Shown: positions 18,457 through 27,338 of the stretch, piece after piece
Layout: each line of letters opens with the position of its first letter
Position numbering within the stretch: the first letter of the stretch is position 1
From: Gammaproteobacteria bacterium
GTDB lineage: Bacteria; Pseudomonadota; Gammaproteobacteria; Pseudomonadales; Azotimanducaceae
Assembly: GCA_026708185.1 (NCBI GenBank)
Contig: JAPOVK010000017.1
Coordinates: 248,001 to 312,000 of the forward strand
Reading direction: 5' to 3'
DNA: 64,000 bases
The notes under the pieces: generated by a model
Told to the model about the DNA's origin: nothing
Seen by the model: the letters and a program-made list of their open reading frames with translations, nothing else
Database searches by the model: none
Translations under genes and position numbers: made by a program

Positions 18457-20118
18457 CTACATATTCCCGTAGTTCGGTCCGCCCGCGCCCTCCGGCGTGA
18501 CCCAGTTGATGTTCTGAGCCGGATCCTTGATGTCGCAGGTCTTGCAGTGCACGCAGTTCTGGGCGTTGATCTGGAATCTGGGCTGGCCGTTTTCCTCGAC
18601 CACTTCGTAGACGCCGGCCGGGCAATAGCGTTGGGCGGGTTCGTCGTAGAGCGGCAGGTTGTCGCGGATCGGCAGTTCGGCGTCGGCCAGCGTCAAGTGG
18701 CAGGGCTGGTCCTCCTCGTGGTTGGTGTTCGACAGGAACACGGAGGACAGCTTGTCGAAGGATAGGACGCCGTCGGGCTTCGGGTAGTCGATCTTCGCCG
18801 CCTGGTGCGCCGGGACCAGCTTGTCGTGGTCGGCAACCGGATCGGCGAGGGTGAACGGCATGTAGCCGCGCGCGATTTTTTGATCGACGAACGTGTAGGC
18901 CATGCCGAACAGCGTGCCGAACTTGTGCAGCGCTGGTCCGACGTTACGCACGGAGCGGAGTTCCTTGCCGAGCCAGGAGCCGTCGACGCGGGCACGGAAA
19001 TCGTGGAGTTCGGTGTTGGCTTCGCCGCGGTCGAGCGCGTCGAAGACCGATTCGGCGGCGAGCATGCCCGACTTCATCGCCGTGTGCGTGCCCTTGATCT
19101 TGGCCATGTTCAGGAAGCCGGCGTCGTCGCCGACGACAAGGGCGCCGGGCACCGAGAGCTTCGGCAGCGCCTGCAGACCGCCCTTGACGATGGCGCGCGC
19201 GCCGTAGGCGACGCGGCGACCGCCGGCGAGGACGTCGGCGAACAACGGGTGGTGCTTCAGGCGCTGCAGTTCGTCGAACGGCGACAGGTGCGGATTCTTG
19301 TAGGCGAGGTCGACGATGATGCCGAGCGCCACCTGGTTGTTCTCCTGGTGGTAGAGGAACGACCCCATCCCGGGGCTGAACATCCGGCCCAGGGGCCAGC
19401 CCACGTTGTGCAGGATGCGCCCGGGGACGTGGCGTTCCGGGTCGATGTCCCACAGTTCCTTGAGGCCGATGCCGTAGTGTTGGGGGCCAGCGTCGGCACG
19501 CAGGTCGAACTTGTCCATCAACTGTTTGCCGAGGTGGCCGCGGCACCCTTCGGCGAAGACTGTGTACTTGGCGTGGAGTTCGTAGCCGGGCTCGAAGGTC
19601 GCCTTGCGCTCGCCGCCCGCGTCGACGCCCATGTCCTGGGTGGCGACGCCTTTGACGCTGCCGTCGTCGTTGTAGAGGATCTCCGACGCGGCAAAGCCGG
19701 GGAAGACGTTGACGCCCGCGTTCTCCGCCTGTTCGCCAAGCCAGCGGCACAGATTCCCGAGGGAGAGCGTGAAGTTGCCCCGGTTCTGGGTTGCCGTGGG
19801 TACGGTCCAGGAGGGCAGGAGGATGCGGTTGGTGTCGTTGACGAGGTAGTAGAAGAAGTCGTCCGTGACCGGTACGCCGAGCGGGGCGCCTTGTTCGCGG
19901 GCGTCCGGAAACAGCTCGTTCAACGCACGCGGGGCCAGGACGGCCCCGGACACGATGTGGGCGCCGATTTCGGATCCCTTCTCAACAAGGCAGACCATGA
20001 GCTCGGTGTCGTTTTCCGCAGCGAGCTGCATCAGCCGGCAAGCCACCGCCAGCCCGGCGGGACCACCGCCGACGATCACAACGTCGAACTCCATCGACTC
20101 ACGAGCTTCTTCGGCCAC
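18457..20118 (-). CDS. Electron transfer flavoprotein-ubiquinone oxidoreductase
   Basis: A 553-residue inner-membrane-associated FAD and 4Fe-4S protein passing electrons from ETF to ubiquinone. Seen: FAD-binding DVVIVGGGPAGLAVACRL, GAHIVSGAVL, the ubiquinone/FAD domain around GMGSFLYHQENNQVALGI, and the C-terminal cluster-binding NCVHCKTCDIKDP ending GGPNYGNM, as in the bacterial family. GTG 20118, five bases after GGAGG, gives the family's usual short lead-in; the ATG at 20094 lacks a good ribosome site. It is divergent from etfBA, its electron donors, across about 170 bp. Confidence 0.95.
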   Translation of the reverse strand: MAEEARESMEFDVVIVGGGPAGLAVACRLMQLAAENDTELMVCLVEKGSEIGAHIVSGAVLAPRALNELFPDAREQGAPLGVPVTDDFFYYLVNDTNRILLPSWTVPTATQNRGNFTLSLGNLCRWLGEQAENAGVNVFPGFAASEILYNDDGSVKGVATQDMGVDAGGERKATFEPGYELHAKYTVFAEGCRGHLGKQLMDKFDLRADAGPQHYGIGLKELWDIDPERHVPGRILHNVGWPLGRMFSPGMGSFLYHQENNQVALGIIVDLAYKNPHLSPFDELQRLKHHPLFADVLAGGRRVAYGARAIVKGGLQALPKLSVPGALVVGDDAGFLNMAKIKGTHTAMKSGMLAAESVFDALDRGEANTELHDFRARVDGSWLGKELRSVRNVGPALHKFGTLFGMAYTFVDQKIARGYMPFTLADPVADHDKLVPAHQAAKIDYPKPDGVLSFDKLSSVFLSNTNHEEDQPCHLTLADAELPIRDNLPLYDEPAQRYCPAGVYEVVEENGQPRFQINAQNCVHCKTCDIKDPAQNINWVTPEGAGGPNYGNM

Positions 20119-20286
20119 GCACGCCTCCACGCCTAAGGGAACCGCCGGATTATACGCACGGACTTCAGCGTGCCGCTTTCTTGCAGCGGGCGAATGCGGC
20201 AAAATGCGCGCCCTTGAAAACGGCGTCCGGGCCTGTCGACAAGGTGCCCCGGGGATCGCTGCAGGCTTCCGAGGGAGAGCTTTCGC

Positions 20287-21042
20287 ATGAAGGTATTGGT
20301 TCCGGTCAAACGCGTCGTGGACGCGAACGTCAAAGTGCGCGTCAAGCCGGACGGCACCGGCATCGACCTCGCCAACGTCAAGATGGCCGTGAACCCGTTC
20401 TGCGAGATCGGCATCGAGGAAGCGGTACGGCTGAAGGAGGCGGGCGTCGCCGAGGAAGTGATCGCAGTGGCGGTCGGCGAGTCGTCCTGCCAGGAGCAGT
20501 TGCGCACGTGCCTCGCGCTCGGCGCCGACCGGGCCATCCTCGTCGAGACCGAGGCGGACTTGGAGCCCCTCGCCATCGCCAAGCTGCTGAAGGCGATCTA
20601 CGACCAGGAGCAGCCCGGCATCGTCATTCTGGGCAAACAGAGCATCGACGGCGACAACAGCCAGACCGGCCCGATGTTCGCGGCGCTCACCGGCCTCCCG
20701 CAGGGCACGTTCGCATCGAACCTCTCCGTGGACGGCGACACCGCCGAAGTCGTGCGGGAAGTGGACGGCGGGCTGCAGACCGTCTCCCTCAAGATGCCGA
20801 TCGTCGTCACCACCGACTTGCGGCTCAACGAACCCCGCTACGCCTCCCTGCCGAACATCATGAAGGCGAAGCGCAAGCCGATGGACACCATGACGCCGGA
20901 AGCGCTCGGCGTCGACGTCGGTCGGCGCACCGAGGTCACCAACGTCGCACCGCCTCCCGAGCGCCAAGCCGGGATCAAGGTGGAAAACGTCGATGAGTTG
21001 GTGGACAAGCTGAAAAACGAAGCCAAAGTCATTGAAGCATAA
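20287..21042 (+). CDS. etfB: Electron transfer flavoprotein, beta subunit
   Basis: A 251-residue subunit that, with EtfA, carries electrons from acyl-CoA dehydrogenases. The N-terminus [20 protein letters not shown], the AMP/FAD-site [15 protein letters not shown] and the recognition-loop region [19 protein letters not shown] are diagnostic. GAGGGAGAG precedes the ATG at proper spacing. First gene of an etfB-etfA-SDR operon. Confidence 0.96.
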   Translation: MKVLVPVKRVVDANVKVRVKPDGTGIDLANVKMAVNPFCEIGIEEAVRLKEAGVAEEVIAVAVGESSCQEQLRTCLALGADRAILVETEADLEPLAIAKLLKAIYDQEQPGIVILGKQSIDGDNSQTGPMFAALTGLPQGTFASNLSVDGDTAEVVREVDGGLQTVSLKMPIVVTTDLRLNEPRYASLPNIMKAKRKPMDTMTPEALGVDVGRRTEVTNVAPPPERQAGIKVENVDELVDKLKNEAKVIEA

Positions 21043-21066
21043 GGCTAAAGAGAGCAGGGGAGCCCA

Positions 21067-21999
21067 ATGAGCACGCTAGTAGTAGCCGAACACGACAACG
21101 CCGCACTTCGGCCAGTCACGCTATCCGTCGTCGCCGCAGCCCAGGCAATCGGCAACGATTTCGACATCCTCGTCGCCGGCGCTGCTTGCGCCGCGGTGGC
21201 CGAGGAAGCCGCGCAGATCGGCGGCGCCCGCAAGGTGCTGCTGGCGGACAACGCCGCCTACGAATACGCGTTGGCGGAGAACCTCGCAGCCTTGGTCGCC
21301 GAAGTCGCAAGCGGCTACGACCACGTGCTGACCTCACACACGACGACCGGCAAGAACTTCCTGCCGCGCGTCGCGGCCCTGCTCGATACGCAGATGGTCT
21401 CCGACATCATCGGCGTGGAGTCGCCGGATACGTTCCTGAGGCCGATCTACGCGGGCAACGCCATCGCCACGGTGAAGTCGAACGATGCCAAGAAGGTGGT
21501 CTCCGTACGCGGTACGGGCTTCGACCCGGCACCCGCGGACGGTGGCTCGGCAGCGATCGAGACCGCCGATGGCGCGCACGATGCCGGGGTATCGACCTTC
21601 ATCGGCGAAGAGATCGCCAAGTCAGAACGGCCCGAGTTGACCGCGGCTTCCGTCGTCATCTCCGGCGGCCGTGGCATGCAGAACGGCGAGAACTTCTCGT
21701 TGCTGGAGGGCATCGCCGACAGGCTCGGAGCGGCGATCGGCGCCTCACGCGCCGCGGTCGACGCCGGGTTCGTGCCGAACGACATGCAGGTGGGTCAAAC
21801 GGGCAAGATCGTCGCTCCCGATCTGTACATCGCGGTCGGCATCTCGGGCGCCATCCAGCACTTGGCCGGCATGAAGGACTCCAAGGTGATCGTGGCAATC
21901 AACAAGGACGAGGACGCGCCGATCTTCCAGGTGGCGGACTACGGTCTGGTCGCGGACCTGTTCCAAGCGCTGCCGGAACTCGAGGCCGCACTCGACTGA
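21067..21999 (+). CDS. etfA: Electron transfer flavoprotein, alpha subunit
   Basis: A 310-residue FAD-binding ETF subunit. The C-terminal FAD domain shows [15 protein letters not shown], the [20 protein letters not shown] signature and [20 protein letters not shown]. It lies 24 bp after etfB with a GGGGAGC ribosome site. Together they feed the divergent ETF-QO; likely donors include the acyl-CoA dehydrogenase 1 kb downstream. Confidence 0.96.
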   Translation: MSTLVVAEHDNAALRPVTLSVVAAAQAIGNDFDILVAGAACAAVAEEAAQIGGARKVLLADNAAYEYALAENLAALVAEVASGYDHVLTSHTTTGKNFLPRVAALLDTQMVSDIIGVESPDTFLRPIYAGNAIATVKSNDAKKVVSVRGTGFDPAPADGGSAAIETADGAHDAGVSTFIGEEIAKSERPELTAASVVISGGRGMQNGENFSLLEGIADRLGAAIGASRAAVDAGFVPNDMQVGQTGKIVAPDLYIAVGISGAIQHLAGMKDSKVIVAINKDEDAPIFQVADYGLVADLFQALPELEAALD

Positions 22000-22028
22000 G
22001 CCAGGCCTTCTGGCCACGAGGATCGCCC

Positions 22029-22835
22029 ATGCCGTTGGACATCCCAGCGAGCGACGGTCTCGACGGAAAGGTCGCCATCGTCACAGGTGCGGGCGCGTTG
22101 GACGACGGCATCGGCAACGGGCGCGCGGCGGCGATTCTCTTGGCCGTCAACGGCGCCAGGGTTCTCTGCGTCGACCGCGACCTCGCGTTGGCGCAACGCA
22201 CGGTGGCTATGATCGAGGAAGCCGGCGGCAATGCGCTGGCCTGCGAGGCCGACGTCACGCAGGCGAGCGACTGCGAAGCGATGGTCTCGGCTGCAACGAC
22301 GCGCTGGGGGCGGCTGGACATCCTCGACAACAACGTCGGCATCGGCAGTCGCGGCAACATTCTCGAAGAGGATCCCGCGCGCTGGCGCCGCGTGATGGAA
22401 GTGAACGTCGACAGCATGTTCCTGGCGAGCCGGGCGGCCATTCCCGCGATGCGGGAGGCTGGCGGCGGCGCCATCGTCAACGTGTCGTCGATCTCGGCGC
22501 TTCGTCCACGCGGGCTGACCACCTACAGCGTCTCCAAAAGCGCCGTCATCGGCCTGACGCAGGCGATGGCGGTGGACCATGGCCCGGACGGCATCCGCGT
22601 CAACTGCGTGGCACCGGGACCGGTGTACACGCCGATGGTCTACGGCGGCGGGATGTCGCCCGAAGCGCGCAGTCAACGGGCGCAGGCGTCCGTGTTGGGA
22701 TTGGAGGGGTCGGGCTGGGATATCGGCCACGCGGTGCGCTTCCTGGCTTCCGATCAGGCGCGCTACATCACGGGACACGTGCTCGTGGTCGACGGCGGCA
22801 CCACGTTGCGGGGACCGAGCAGGGACGTTCGTTAG
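22029..22835 (+). CDS. Short-chain dehydrogenase/reductase
   Basis: A 268-residue classical SDR. Cofactor site [20 protein letters not shown] (a longer glycine loop than the usual TGxxxGxG), NNVG for the structural Asn-Asn, catalytic Ser in VNVSSISAL, Tyr and Lys in YSVSKSAV, and a C-terminal [17 protein letters not shown] 22029 follows GAGGA; the open frame extends far upstream inside etfA but only this start fits the family. Being 29 bp behind etfA, it may act on hydroxyacyl substrates in acyl-CoA oxidation, but the substrate is not determinable. Confidence 0.88.
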   Translation: MPLDIPASDGLDGKVAIVTGAGALDDGIGNGRAAAILLAVNGARVLCVDRDLALAQRTVAMIEEAGGNALACEADVTQASDCEAMVSAATTRWGRLDILDNNVGIGSRGNILEEDPARWRRVMEVNVDSMFLASRAAIPAMREAGGGAIVNVSSISALRPRGLTTYSVSKSAVIGLTQAMAVDHGPDGIRVNCVAPGPVYTPMVYGGGMSPEARSQRAQASVLGLEGSGWDIGHAVRFLASDQARYITGHVLVVDGGTTLRGPSRDVR

Positions 22836-22864
22836 GCTGAGTCCCTAGGCCTAAGCCAATCTCA

Positions 22865-22892
22865 ATTTAACATAATACGCATTATGCGAAGT
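22865..22892 (-). other. Chromosome dimer resolution site dif
   Basis: A 28-bp XerCD-type site. Read on the minus strand it has a left arm ACTTCGCATAA, a 6-bp centre TGCGTA and a right arm TTATGTTAAAT. The right (XerD) arm is identical to Escherichia coli dif (11/11), and the left arm keeps the CGCATAA core. It stands in an AT-rich gap between two convergent genes, as dif sites usually do. It differs from Escherichia coli dif at two centre positions and three outer left-arm positions. This would mark the replication terminus. Confidence 0.85.
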
Positions 22893-22922
22893 TACGGTGG
22901 GTACCCAGGTCGCGAGTCCGTT

Positions 22923-24536
22923 TCAGCCGTTCAGTAGCGCTCGCCCGACAACCTTGAGAGCCAGCGTTTCCTCGGCACCCTCGAAAATCGACAAGACGCG
23001 GGCGTCGGCGAAATACCGGCTGACAGCCGTTTCCTCCGCGTAGCCCATGCCGCCGTGGACCTGCATGGCTTCGCGGGTGACCCATTCGGCCGTCTTGCAT
23101 GACAACAGTTTCACCAGACTCGCCTCAAGCTGGCCTTCGCCACGGTCCATCATGCCCGCGACCGCGTAAGTGAACTGGCGGCATGCCACGATCGCGGCGG
23201 CCATGCGAGCCAGTTTCTGCAACGTCAGGCCATAGCCGGCCACGGGCTTCCCGAACACGTGACGCTCCTCGGCATACCGCAGAGCGTCTTCGAAGGCGGC
23301 GCGCATCAGACCGCAGGCTCTCGCTGCCGTCTGCAACCTGCCTCCTGAGAATCCACGCATCGTGTAGTAGAAGCCTTTCCCTTCGCCGTCGTCTTCGCCC
23401 ACGAGGGCGTTGTGCGGTAGGAAGTAGTCGTCGAAGAACAGCTCGAACGAGTGCATGCCCCGGTAGCCGATCGTCGGAATCGCGCGACCGCTCAAACGGC
23501 CGCCGCCCGGACTCTCGCAGACGAAGCTCTTGCCCTCGAAGCTCGGCTTTTCGACCACGAACAGCGACAGCCCGCGGTGTGGCGGAGACGCCTCCGGGTC
23601 GGTGCGCGCCAGCACGAGCAGGCCAGCCGCCCTGCCGGCGAACGTGCACCACGTCTTGGCGCCGTTCAAAAGCCAGCCGCTTGTGCTGTCCCGCACCGAC
23701 CGTGTCGCACGAAGTGCCACGGATGCAACGTCCGACCCCGTTCCCGGTTCGGTCACCGCGACCGCGACCAGGGGGTTGCCCGCCGCAATGCCCGGTAGCC
23801 AGCGCGACTTCTGCTCGTCGGTCCCACCCTGCATGACAGCGCGGGCGATGATCTCCGGCCGCGTGATCAAGCTGCCCGCGGCGCCGAGGGAGCCACGCGA
23901 CAGTTCCTCCGTAACGACGACCATCCCTAGGCTGTCCTCGTGGTCGTCGGGCTTGAGGCCCCCGTAGCGTTCCGGCACGGACAACCCGAAACAGCCGAGC
24001 TCCCGCAACCCGTCGATTATGGTGTCCGGGATCATCGTGTCGTTGCGGTGCACGTCGCCGGCCGCCGGCGCCACCCGTTCGTCGCTGAACTGCCTGAAGG
24101 TCTCGCGCATCAGCGTCTTTTCGTCGTCCAAGTGGTCTGGCGGCAGCACACCGTGGCCTTGACGAATACGCTCGCCCACTGCGGCCAGCTTGGCGGGGCC
24201 GAGCCGGGAATCGACGAAGCCCGCCAAGCCAGGCGTCGTGAGCTCGGCCGCACGCAAGCCGTAGGCCGTGGGTCGCAGACGCAGTCGCGCGGTCAGATTG
24301 GCCAGCGCTTCGGCGCAAAAGGTGGTCGCGAGAGCGTCCTTGAAGGCGGCGTCGGTGGGATCGGCCGGTATGGCCGCGTAGTCCATTGCGACTCGGGCCG
24401 CGTGCAGTTCCGCGGATGAGAAGGCGAGATCGTAGGCCTCGATCTGCACGTCGTCGACGTCGCGGCCGGCGAGATGCGCCCTCGCCCGCCCGAACAGCTC
24501 GGTGGCATCGTCGACTGCGCCGCGGGCGGAATCCAT
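22923..24536 (-). CDS. Acyl-CoA dehydrogenase with an N-terminal extension
   Basis: A 537-residue FAD enzyme introducing a trans-2 double bond into an acyl-CoA and passing electrons to ETF. The dehydrogenase core starts near residue 130 (HLDDEKTLMRETFRQFSDER), with LSVPERYGG, VAVTEPGTGSDVA, WCTFAG, FGKPVAGYGLTLQKLA and the C-terminal QVHGGMGYAEETAVSRYFAD. About 130 residues of helical sequence precede it; ordinary enzymes have about 380 residues in total. A similar extension is found in methylsuccinyl-CoA-dehydrogenase-like and some FadE-like enzymes. Divergent from the CoA transferase (54 bp). Confidence 0.9.
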   Translation of the reverse strand: MDSARGAVDDATELFGRARAHLAGRDVDDVQIEAYDLAFSSAELHAARVAMDYAAIPADPTDAAFKDALATTFCAEALANLTARLRLRPTAYGLRAAELTTPGLAGFVDSRLGPAKLAAVGERIRQGHGVLPPDHLDDEKTLMRETFRQFSDERVAPAAGDVHRNDTMIPDTIIDGLRELGCFGLSVPERYGGLKPDDHEDSLGMVVVTEELSRGSLGAAGSLITRPEIIARAVMQGGTDEQKSRWLPGIAAGNPLVAVAVTEPGTGSDVASVALRATRSVRDSTSGWLLNGAKTWCTFAGRAAGLLVLARTDPEASPPHRGLSLFVVEKPSFEGKSFVCESPGGGRLSGRAIPTIGYRGMHSFELFFDDYFLPHNALVGEDDGEGKGFYYTMRGFSGGRLQTAARACGLMRAAFEDALRYAEERHVFGKPVAGYGLTLQKLARMAAAIVACRQFTYAVAGMMDRGEGQLEASLVKLLSCKTAEWVTREAMQVHGGMGYAEETAVSRYFADARVLSIFEGAEETLALKVVGRALLNG

Positions 24537-24590
24537 GGGCGGCGGATTCTACTTCATAATGCGCGACTTCCTTGATCCGGTGGACCGCCC

Positions 24591-25772
24591 ATGACCATTC
24601 TCCACGGCACGCGCGTACTCGATTTCGGCCGCTACATCGCCGGGCCGTTCTGCGGCGCCCTGCTGGCCGACCTCGGTGCCGACGTAATCCGCATCGAGAA
24701 GGTCGCCGGGAGCGAAGACCGGTTCACGGCCCCGGTCACGGAGGACGGCCAAGGTAGCGGCTTTATGGCCCTGAACCGCAACAAGCGCGGCTTCACGCTC
24801 AACCCGCGCAAGTCGAAGGGGCAAGAGGTGCTTCGCCGCCTCGTGGCGACCGCCGACGTGGTCATCGCCAACCTGCCCCCTGACACCCTCGAATCCATGG
24901 GCCTCGACTACGCGACCCTGTGCGGCATCAAGCCCGACATCATCCTCACGACGAGTACGGCGTTCGGATCCGCCGGACCGTACGGGACGCGCGTCGGCTT
25001 TGACGGTGTCGCCCAGGCCATGTCCGGCAACATGCACCTGACCGGCTACGAGGACGAGCCGATGCGCAACTACTTTCCGTACGTCGACTACACCACGGCG
25101 TCGTTGAACGCCTTCGCCACCTTGGCGGCGATCATCCACCGCATGAACACCGGCGAGGGGCAGCACGTCGAAGGCTGCCTGCTCGCCTCGGCGCTGACGA
25201 TCGCCAACGGCACGCTGATCGAACAAGCGATCCTCGACAACAATCGCGTCGCCACAGGCAATCGCGGGCAGACGGCTGCGCCCATTGACGTATTCCGCAC
25301 GCGCGACGGCTGGATCCTGGTGCAAGTCGTCGGCAACCCGTTGTTCGAGCGTTGGGCGCGGCTGATGGGCGAACCGCATTGGCTGAGTGACGCCAAGTAC
25401 GCGACCGATGAGGCCCGGGGCGACAACAGCGCCGAGATCAGCGCCCGGATGGGTACTTGGACGGCGGGACGCACGACGGCGCAAGCGATGACCGAGCTGG
25501 CGGAGGCCCGCATTCCTTGCGGAGAAATCCTGACCCCCGCCCAGGCGCTGACCAACGAGCAGGTGGTCGCGCGTCGATTCCTCGTCGGGACCGACTATCC
25601 GGGTCTGCCCTGCCCCGCGCCGGTCGCCCGCATGCCGGTGGATTTCTCGGCTGCCGACACGGGCGTCCGGCGCCGCGCGCCGACTCTCGGCGAACACACC
25701 GCCGAGATTCTCGAGGAACTCGGCTACACCGAAGTCGAGATCGACGAACTGCGAGCCATGCGCGCCGTCTGA
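24591..25772 (+). CDS. Class III CoA transferase (CaiB/BaiF family)
   Basis: A 393-residue enzyme moving CoA between carboxylic acids through an aspartyl-CoA thioester. Features: GTRVLDFGRYIAGPFCGALL, LNRNKRGFTLNPRKSKG, TTSTAFGSAGPYG, and GFDGVAQAMSG, which holds the probable catalytic Asp; then NTGEGQHVEGCLLASA and a C-terminal APTLGEHTAEILEELGY. Family members act on short and branched acids such as carnitine, formate/oxalate, mesaconate or succinate. Pairing with the divergent acyl-CoA dehydrogenase suggests activation of its substrate. Confidence 0.92.
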   Translation: MTILHGTRVLDFGRYIAGPFCGALLADLGADVIRIEKVAGSEDRFTAPVTEDGQGSGFMALNRNKRGFTLNPRKSKGQEVLRRLVATADVVIANLPPDTLESMGLDYATLCGIKPDIILTTSTAFGSAGPYGTRVGFDGVAQAMSGNMHLTGYEDEPMRNYFPYVDYTTASLNAFATLAAIIHRMNTGEGQHVEGCLLASALTIANGTLIEQAILDNNRVATGNRGQTAAPIDVFRTRDGWILVQVVGNPLFERWARLMGEPHWLSDAKYATDEARGDNSAEISARMGTWTAGRTTAQAMTELAEARIPCGEILTPAQALTNEQVVARRFLVGTDYPGLPCPAPVARMPVDFSAADTGVRRRAPTLGEHTAEILEELGYTEVEIDELRAMRAV

Positions 25773-26013
25773 CGCGTACCGCTTGTGGATAACTCTGGGG
25801 ACAGAATCCCGACTTCCTGAGCACAAGCCGTGGAATTGGTCTGTTGGACCAGCCTAGTGCGGCATTTTCACAGTCAACCTAGATATTTACGTGTCTTTAC
25901 TAAAGTCAATCCGAATAATCTGGCAGCAATTTGCGCTTTGTGCTCTAGACCCCTGTTGTGCATAACACGGAGACGGGCACGGCGAACGCGGGCGTCGGGG
26001 TCGCGGTCCTGCA
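25773..26013. other. AT-richer convergent intergenic region
   Basis: About 240 bases between two convergent genes, visibly AT-richer than the rest. It contains a small palindrome TGGTC-TGTTG-GACCA (25837-25851) that could be a weak hairpin or a GntR-like half-site pair, but it is downstream of both genes. No gene or RNA recognised. Confidence 0.4.
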
Positions 26014-26361
26014 TCAGATTCGCACGACCAAGTTGTCCACGACCCGCACGACGCTGGGAATCGCCTTTGCGACCTCGACGGCCCGTTGCCGCTCGGCCTC
26101 GGTGCGAACCTTGCCGGACAGCGTGACGACGCCCTTGCTGACATCGACGTTGATGCGCAAACCGCGCACGTCCTCATCGCGGAGCAGGCGGGTTTTGATC
26201 AACGTAAGGATGGTCAGGTCGTCGGTCACCTCGCCGGGTGTCCGCGACGCGGCGTCGTCGAGGTAGGTCTGGCAGCCGGCAACGCCCAAGAGGAGGACGA
26301 TCGCCAAGGCCGCCAAGGGCGCTCTCAAGTCGCTATTCAGTTTCAAGCGCGTTAATTCCAC
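26014..26361 (-). CDS. BON-domain lipoprotein
   Basis: A 115-residue envelope lipoprotein. The hydrophobic signal ends in a lipobox LGVAGC (Cys about 30), followed by one BON domain: DDLTILTLIKTRLLRDEDVR, VDVSKGVVTLSGKVRTEAER and a C-terminal SVVRVVDNLVV. It resembles the single-BON relatives of OsmY and DolP, which bind phospholipid surfaces and support envelope integrity. It should sit on the periplasmic side of a membrane. Divergent from the SMP-30-like gene with only about 40 bp between starts. Confidence 0.88.
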   Translation of the reverse strand: MELTRLKLNSDLRAPLAALAIVLLLGVAGCQTYLDDAASRTPGEVTDDLTILTLIKTRLLRDEDVRGLRINVDVSKGVVTLSGKVRTEAERQRAVEVAKAIPSVVRVVDNLVVRI

Positions 26362-26399
26362 TGTGGTGTAATAGCGATTTTAGCGACGGACCGAAGGGA

Positions 26400-27335
26400 A
26401 TGGGCGAGCCCGAAATCACCGTGATGGCCACCGGGCTGAAGTTCCCGGAGGGTCCGATCGCAATGGCGGACGGTTCCGTCTTGGTCGTCGAGATTGCGCG
26501 CGGCACGCTGTCCCGCGTCACGCCCGCGGGCGCGGTCGAGATCGTGGCGGAGACTGGCGGCGGTCCCAACGGCGCGGCGATTGGGCCGGACGGCCAGTGC
26601 TATGTCTGCAACAACGGTGGATTCGCGTGGACGGAGCGTCGCGGACGCATCTACCCCGGCGACCTGGCGGACGACTACCGCGGCGGACGGATCGAACGGG
26701 TGGACTTGGGCACCGGCGCGGTCGAGGTTCTGTACGAGGAAGCCGACGGCATCGCACTGCGGGGGCCGAACGACATCGTCTTCGACGCCAGCGGAGGCTT
26801 CTGGTTCACCGACCACGGCAAGACGGGGCCACGCCAGAGGGACCGCACCGGTGTTTTCTACGCCAAGGCGGACGGTTCGCACATCGAGGAGGCGATCTTC
26901 CCGATGGAGGCACCGAACGGCATCGGACTGTCGCCGGCCGAGGACGAACTGTATGTGGCGGAGACCCCCACGGGCCGACTGTGGGCATTTCCGCTGAGTG
27001 CGCCGGGCAAGCTCGTCGGCGAGAGGGCGGACCGTCCCGACGGCGGGCGCCTGGTGCCGGGACGCCAGGGCTATTTCCTGTTCGACTCGCTCGCCGTGGA
27101 CAGCCAAGGCGGGGTGTGCATTGCCACGATCATCGATGGCGGAATTACGATCCTGCGACCCGACGGCGGCGAACCCGACTTCGTACCCATGCCGGACCGT
27201 CTGACCACGAACATCTGCTTCGGCGGCGTAGACCTGAAGACCGCCTATGTGACGCTGTCATCGACGGGCCAGTTGGTGTCCCTGCCTTGGCCCACGGCCG
27301 GTCTGCCATTGAACTTCCTGAACAAGACCGAGTAA
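26400..27335 (+). CDS. SMP-30/gluconolactonase-like hydrolase
   Basis: A 311-residue six-bladed beta-propeller of the SMP-30/gluconolaconase/LRE family, calcium- or zinc-dependent lactonases. Signatures: LKFPEGPIAMADGSVLVVE (metal-binding Glu), GGGPNGAAIGPDGQCYVCN, RGPNDIVFDASGGFWFTDHG (Asn and Asp ligands), MEAPNGIGLSPAEDELYVAE and a late DSLAVDSQGGVCIAT. ATG 26400 follows GAAGGGA at short spacing. It directly precedes tctC (3 bp), so a role in metabolising an acid or lactone imported by the Tct system is plausible but inferred. Confidence 0.88.
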   Translation: MGEPEITVMATGLKFPEGPIAMADGSVLVVEIARGTLSRVTPAGAVEIVAETGGGPNGAAIGPDGQCYVCNNGGFAWTERRGRIYPGDLADDYRGGRIERVDLGTGAVEVLYEEADGIALRGPNDIVFDASGGFWFTDHGKTGPRQRDRTGVFYAKADGSHIEEAIFPMEAPNGIGLSPAEDELYVAETPTGRLWAFPLSAPGKLVGERADRPDGGRLVPGRQGYFLFDSLAVDSQGGVCIATIIDGGITILRPDGGEPDFVPMPDRLTTNICFGGVDLKTAYVTLSSTGQLVSLPWPTAGLPLNFLNKTE

Positions 27336-27338
27336 GAG

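Noticed and set aside
21186-22028. Upstream extension of the SDR frame across etfA.
   Set aside because: Antithetic composition and complete overlap with etfA; the SDR family starts at 22029.
25837-25851. TGGTC-TGTTG-GACCA as a FadR/GntR operator.
   Set aside because: Downstream of both convergent genes and with a longer spacer than FadR-type sites; could equally be a weak hairpin.
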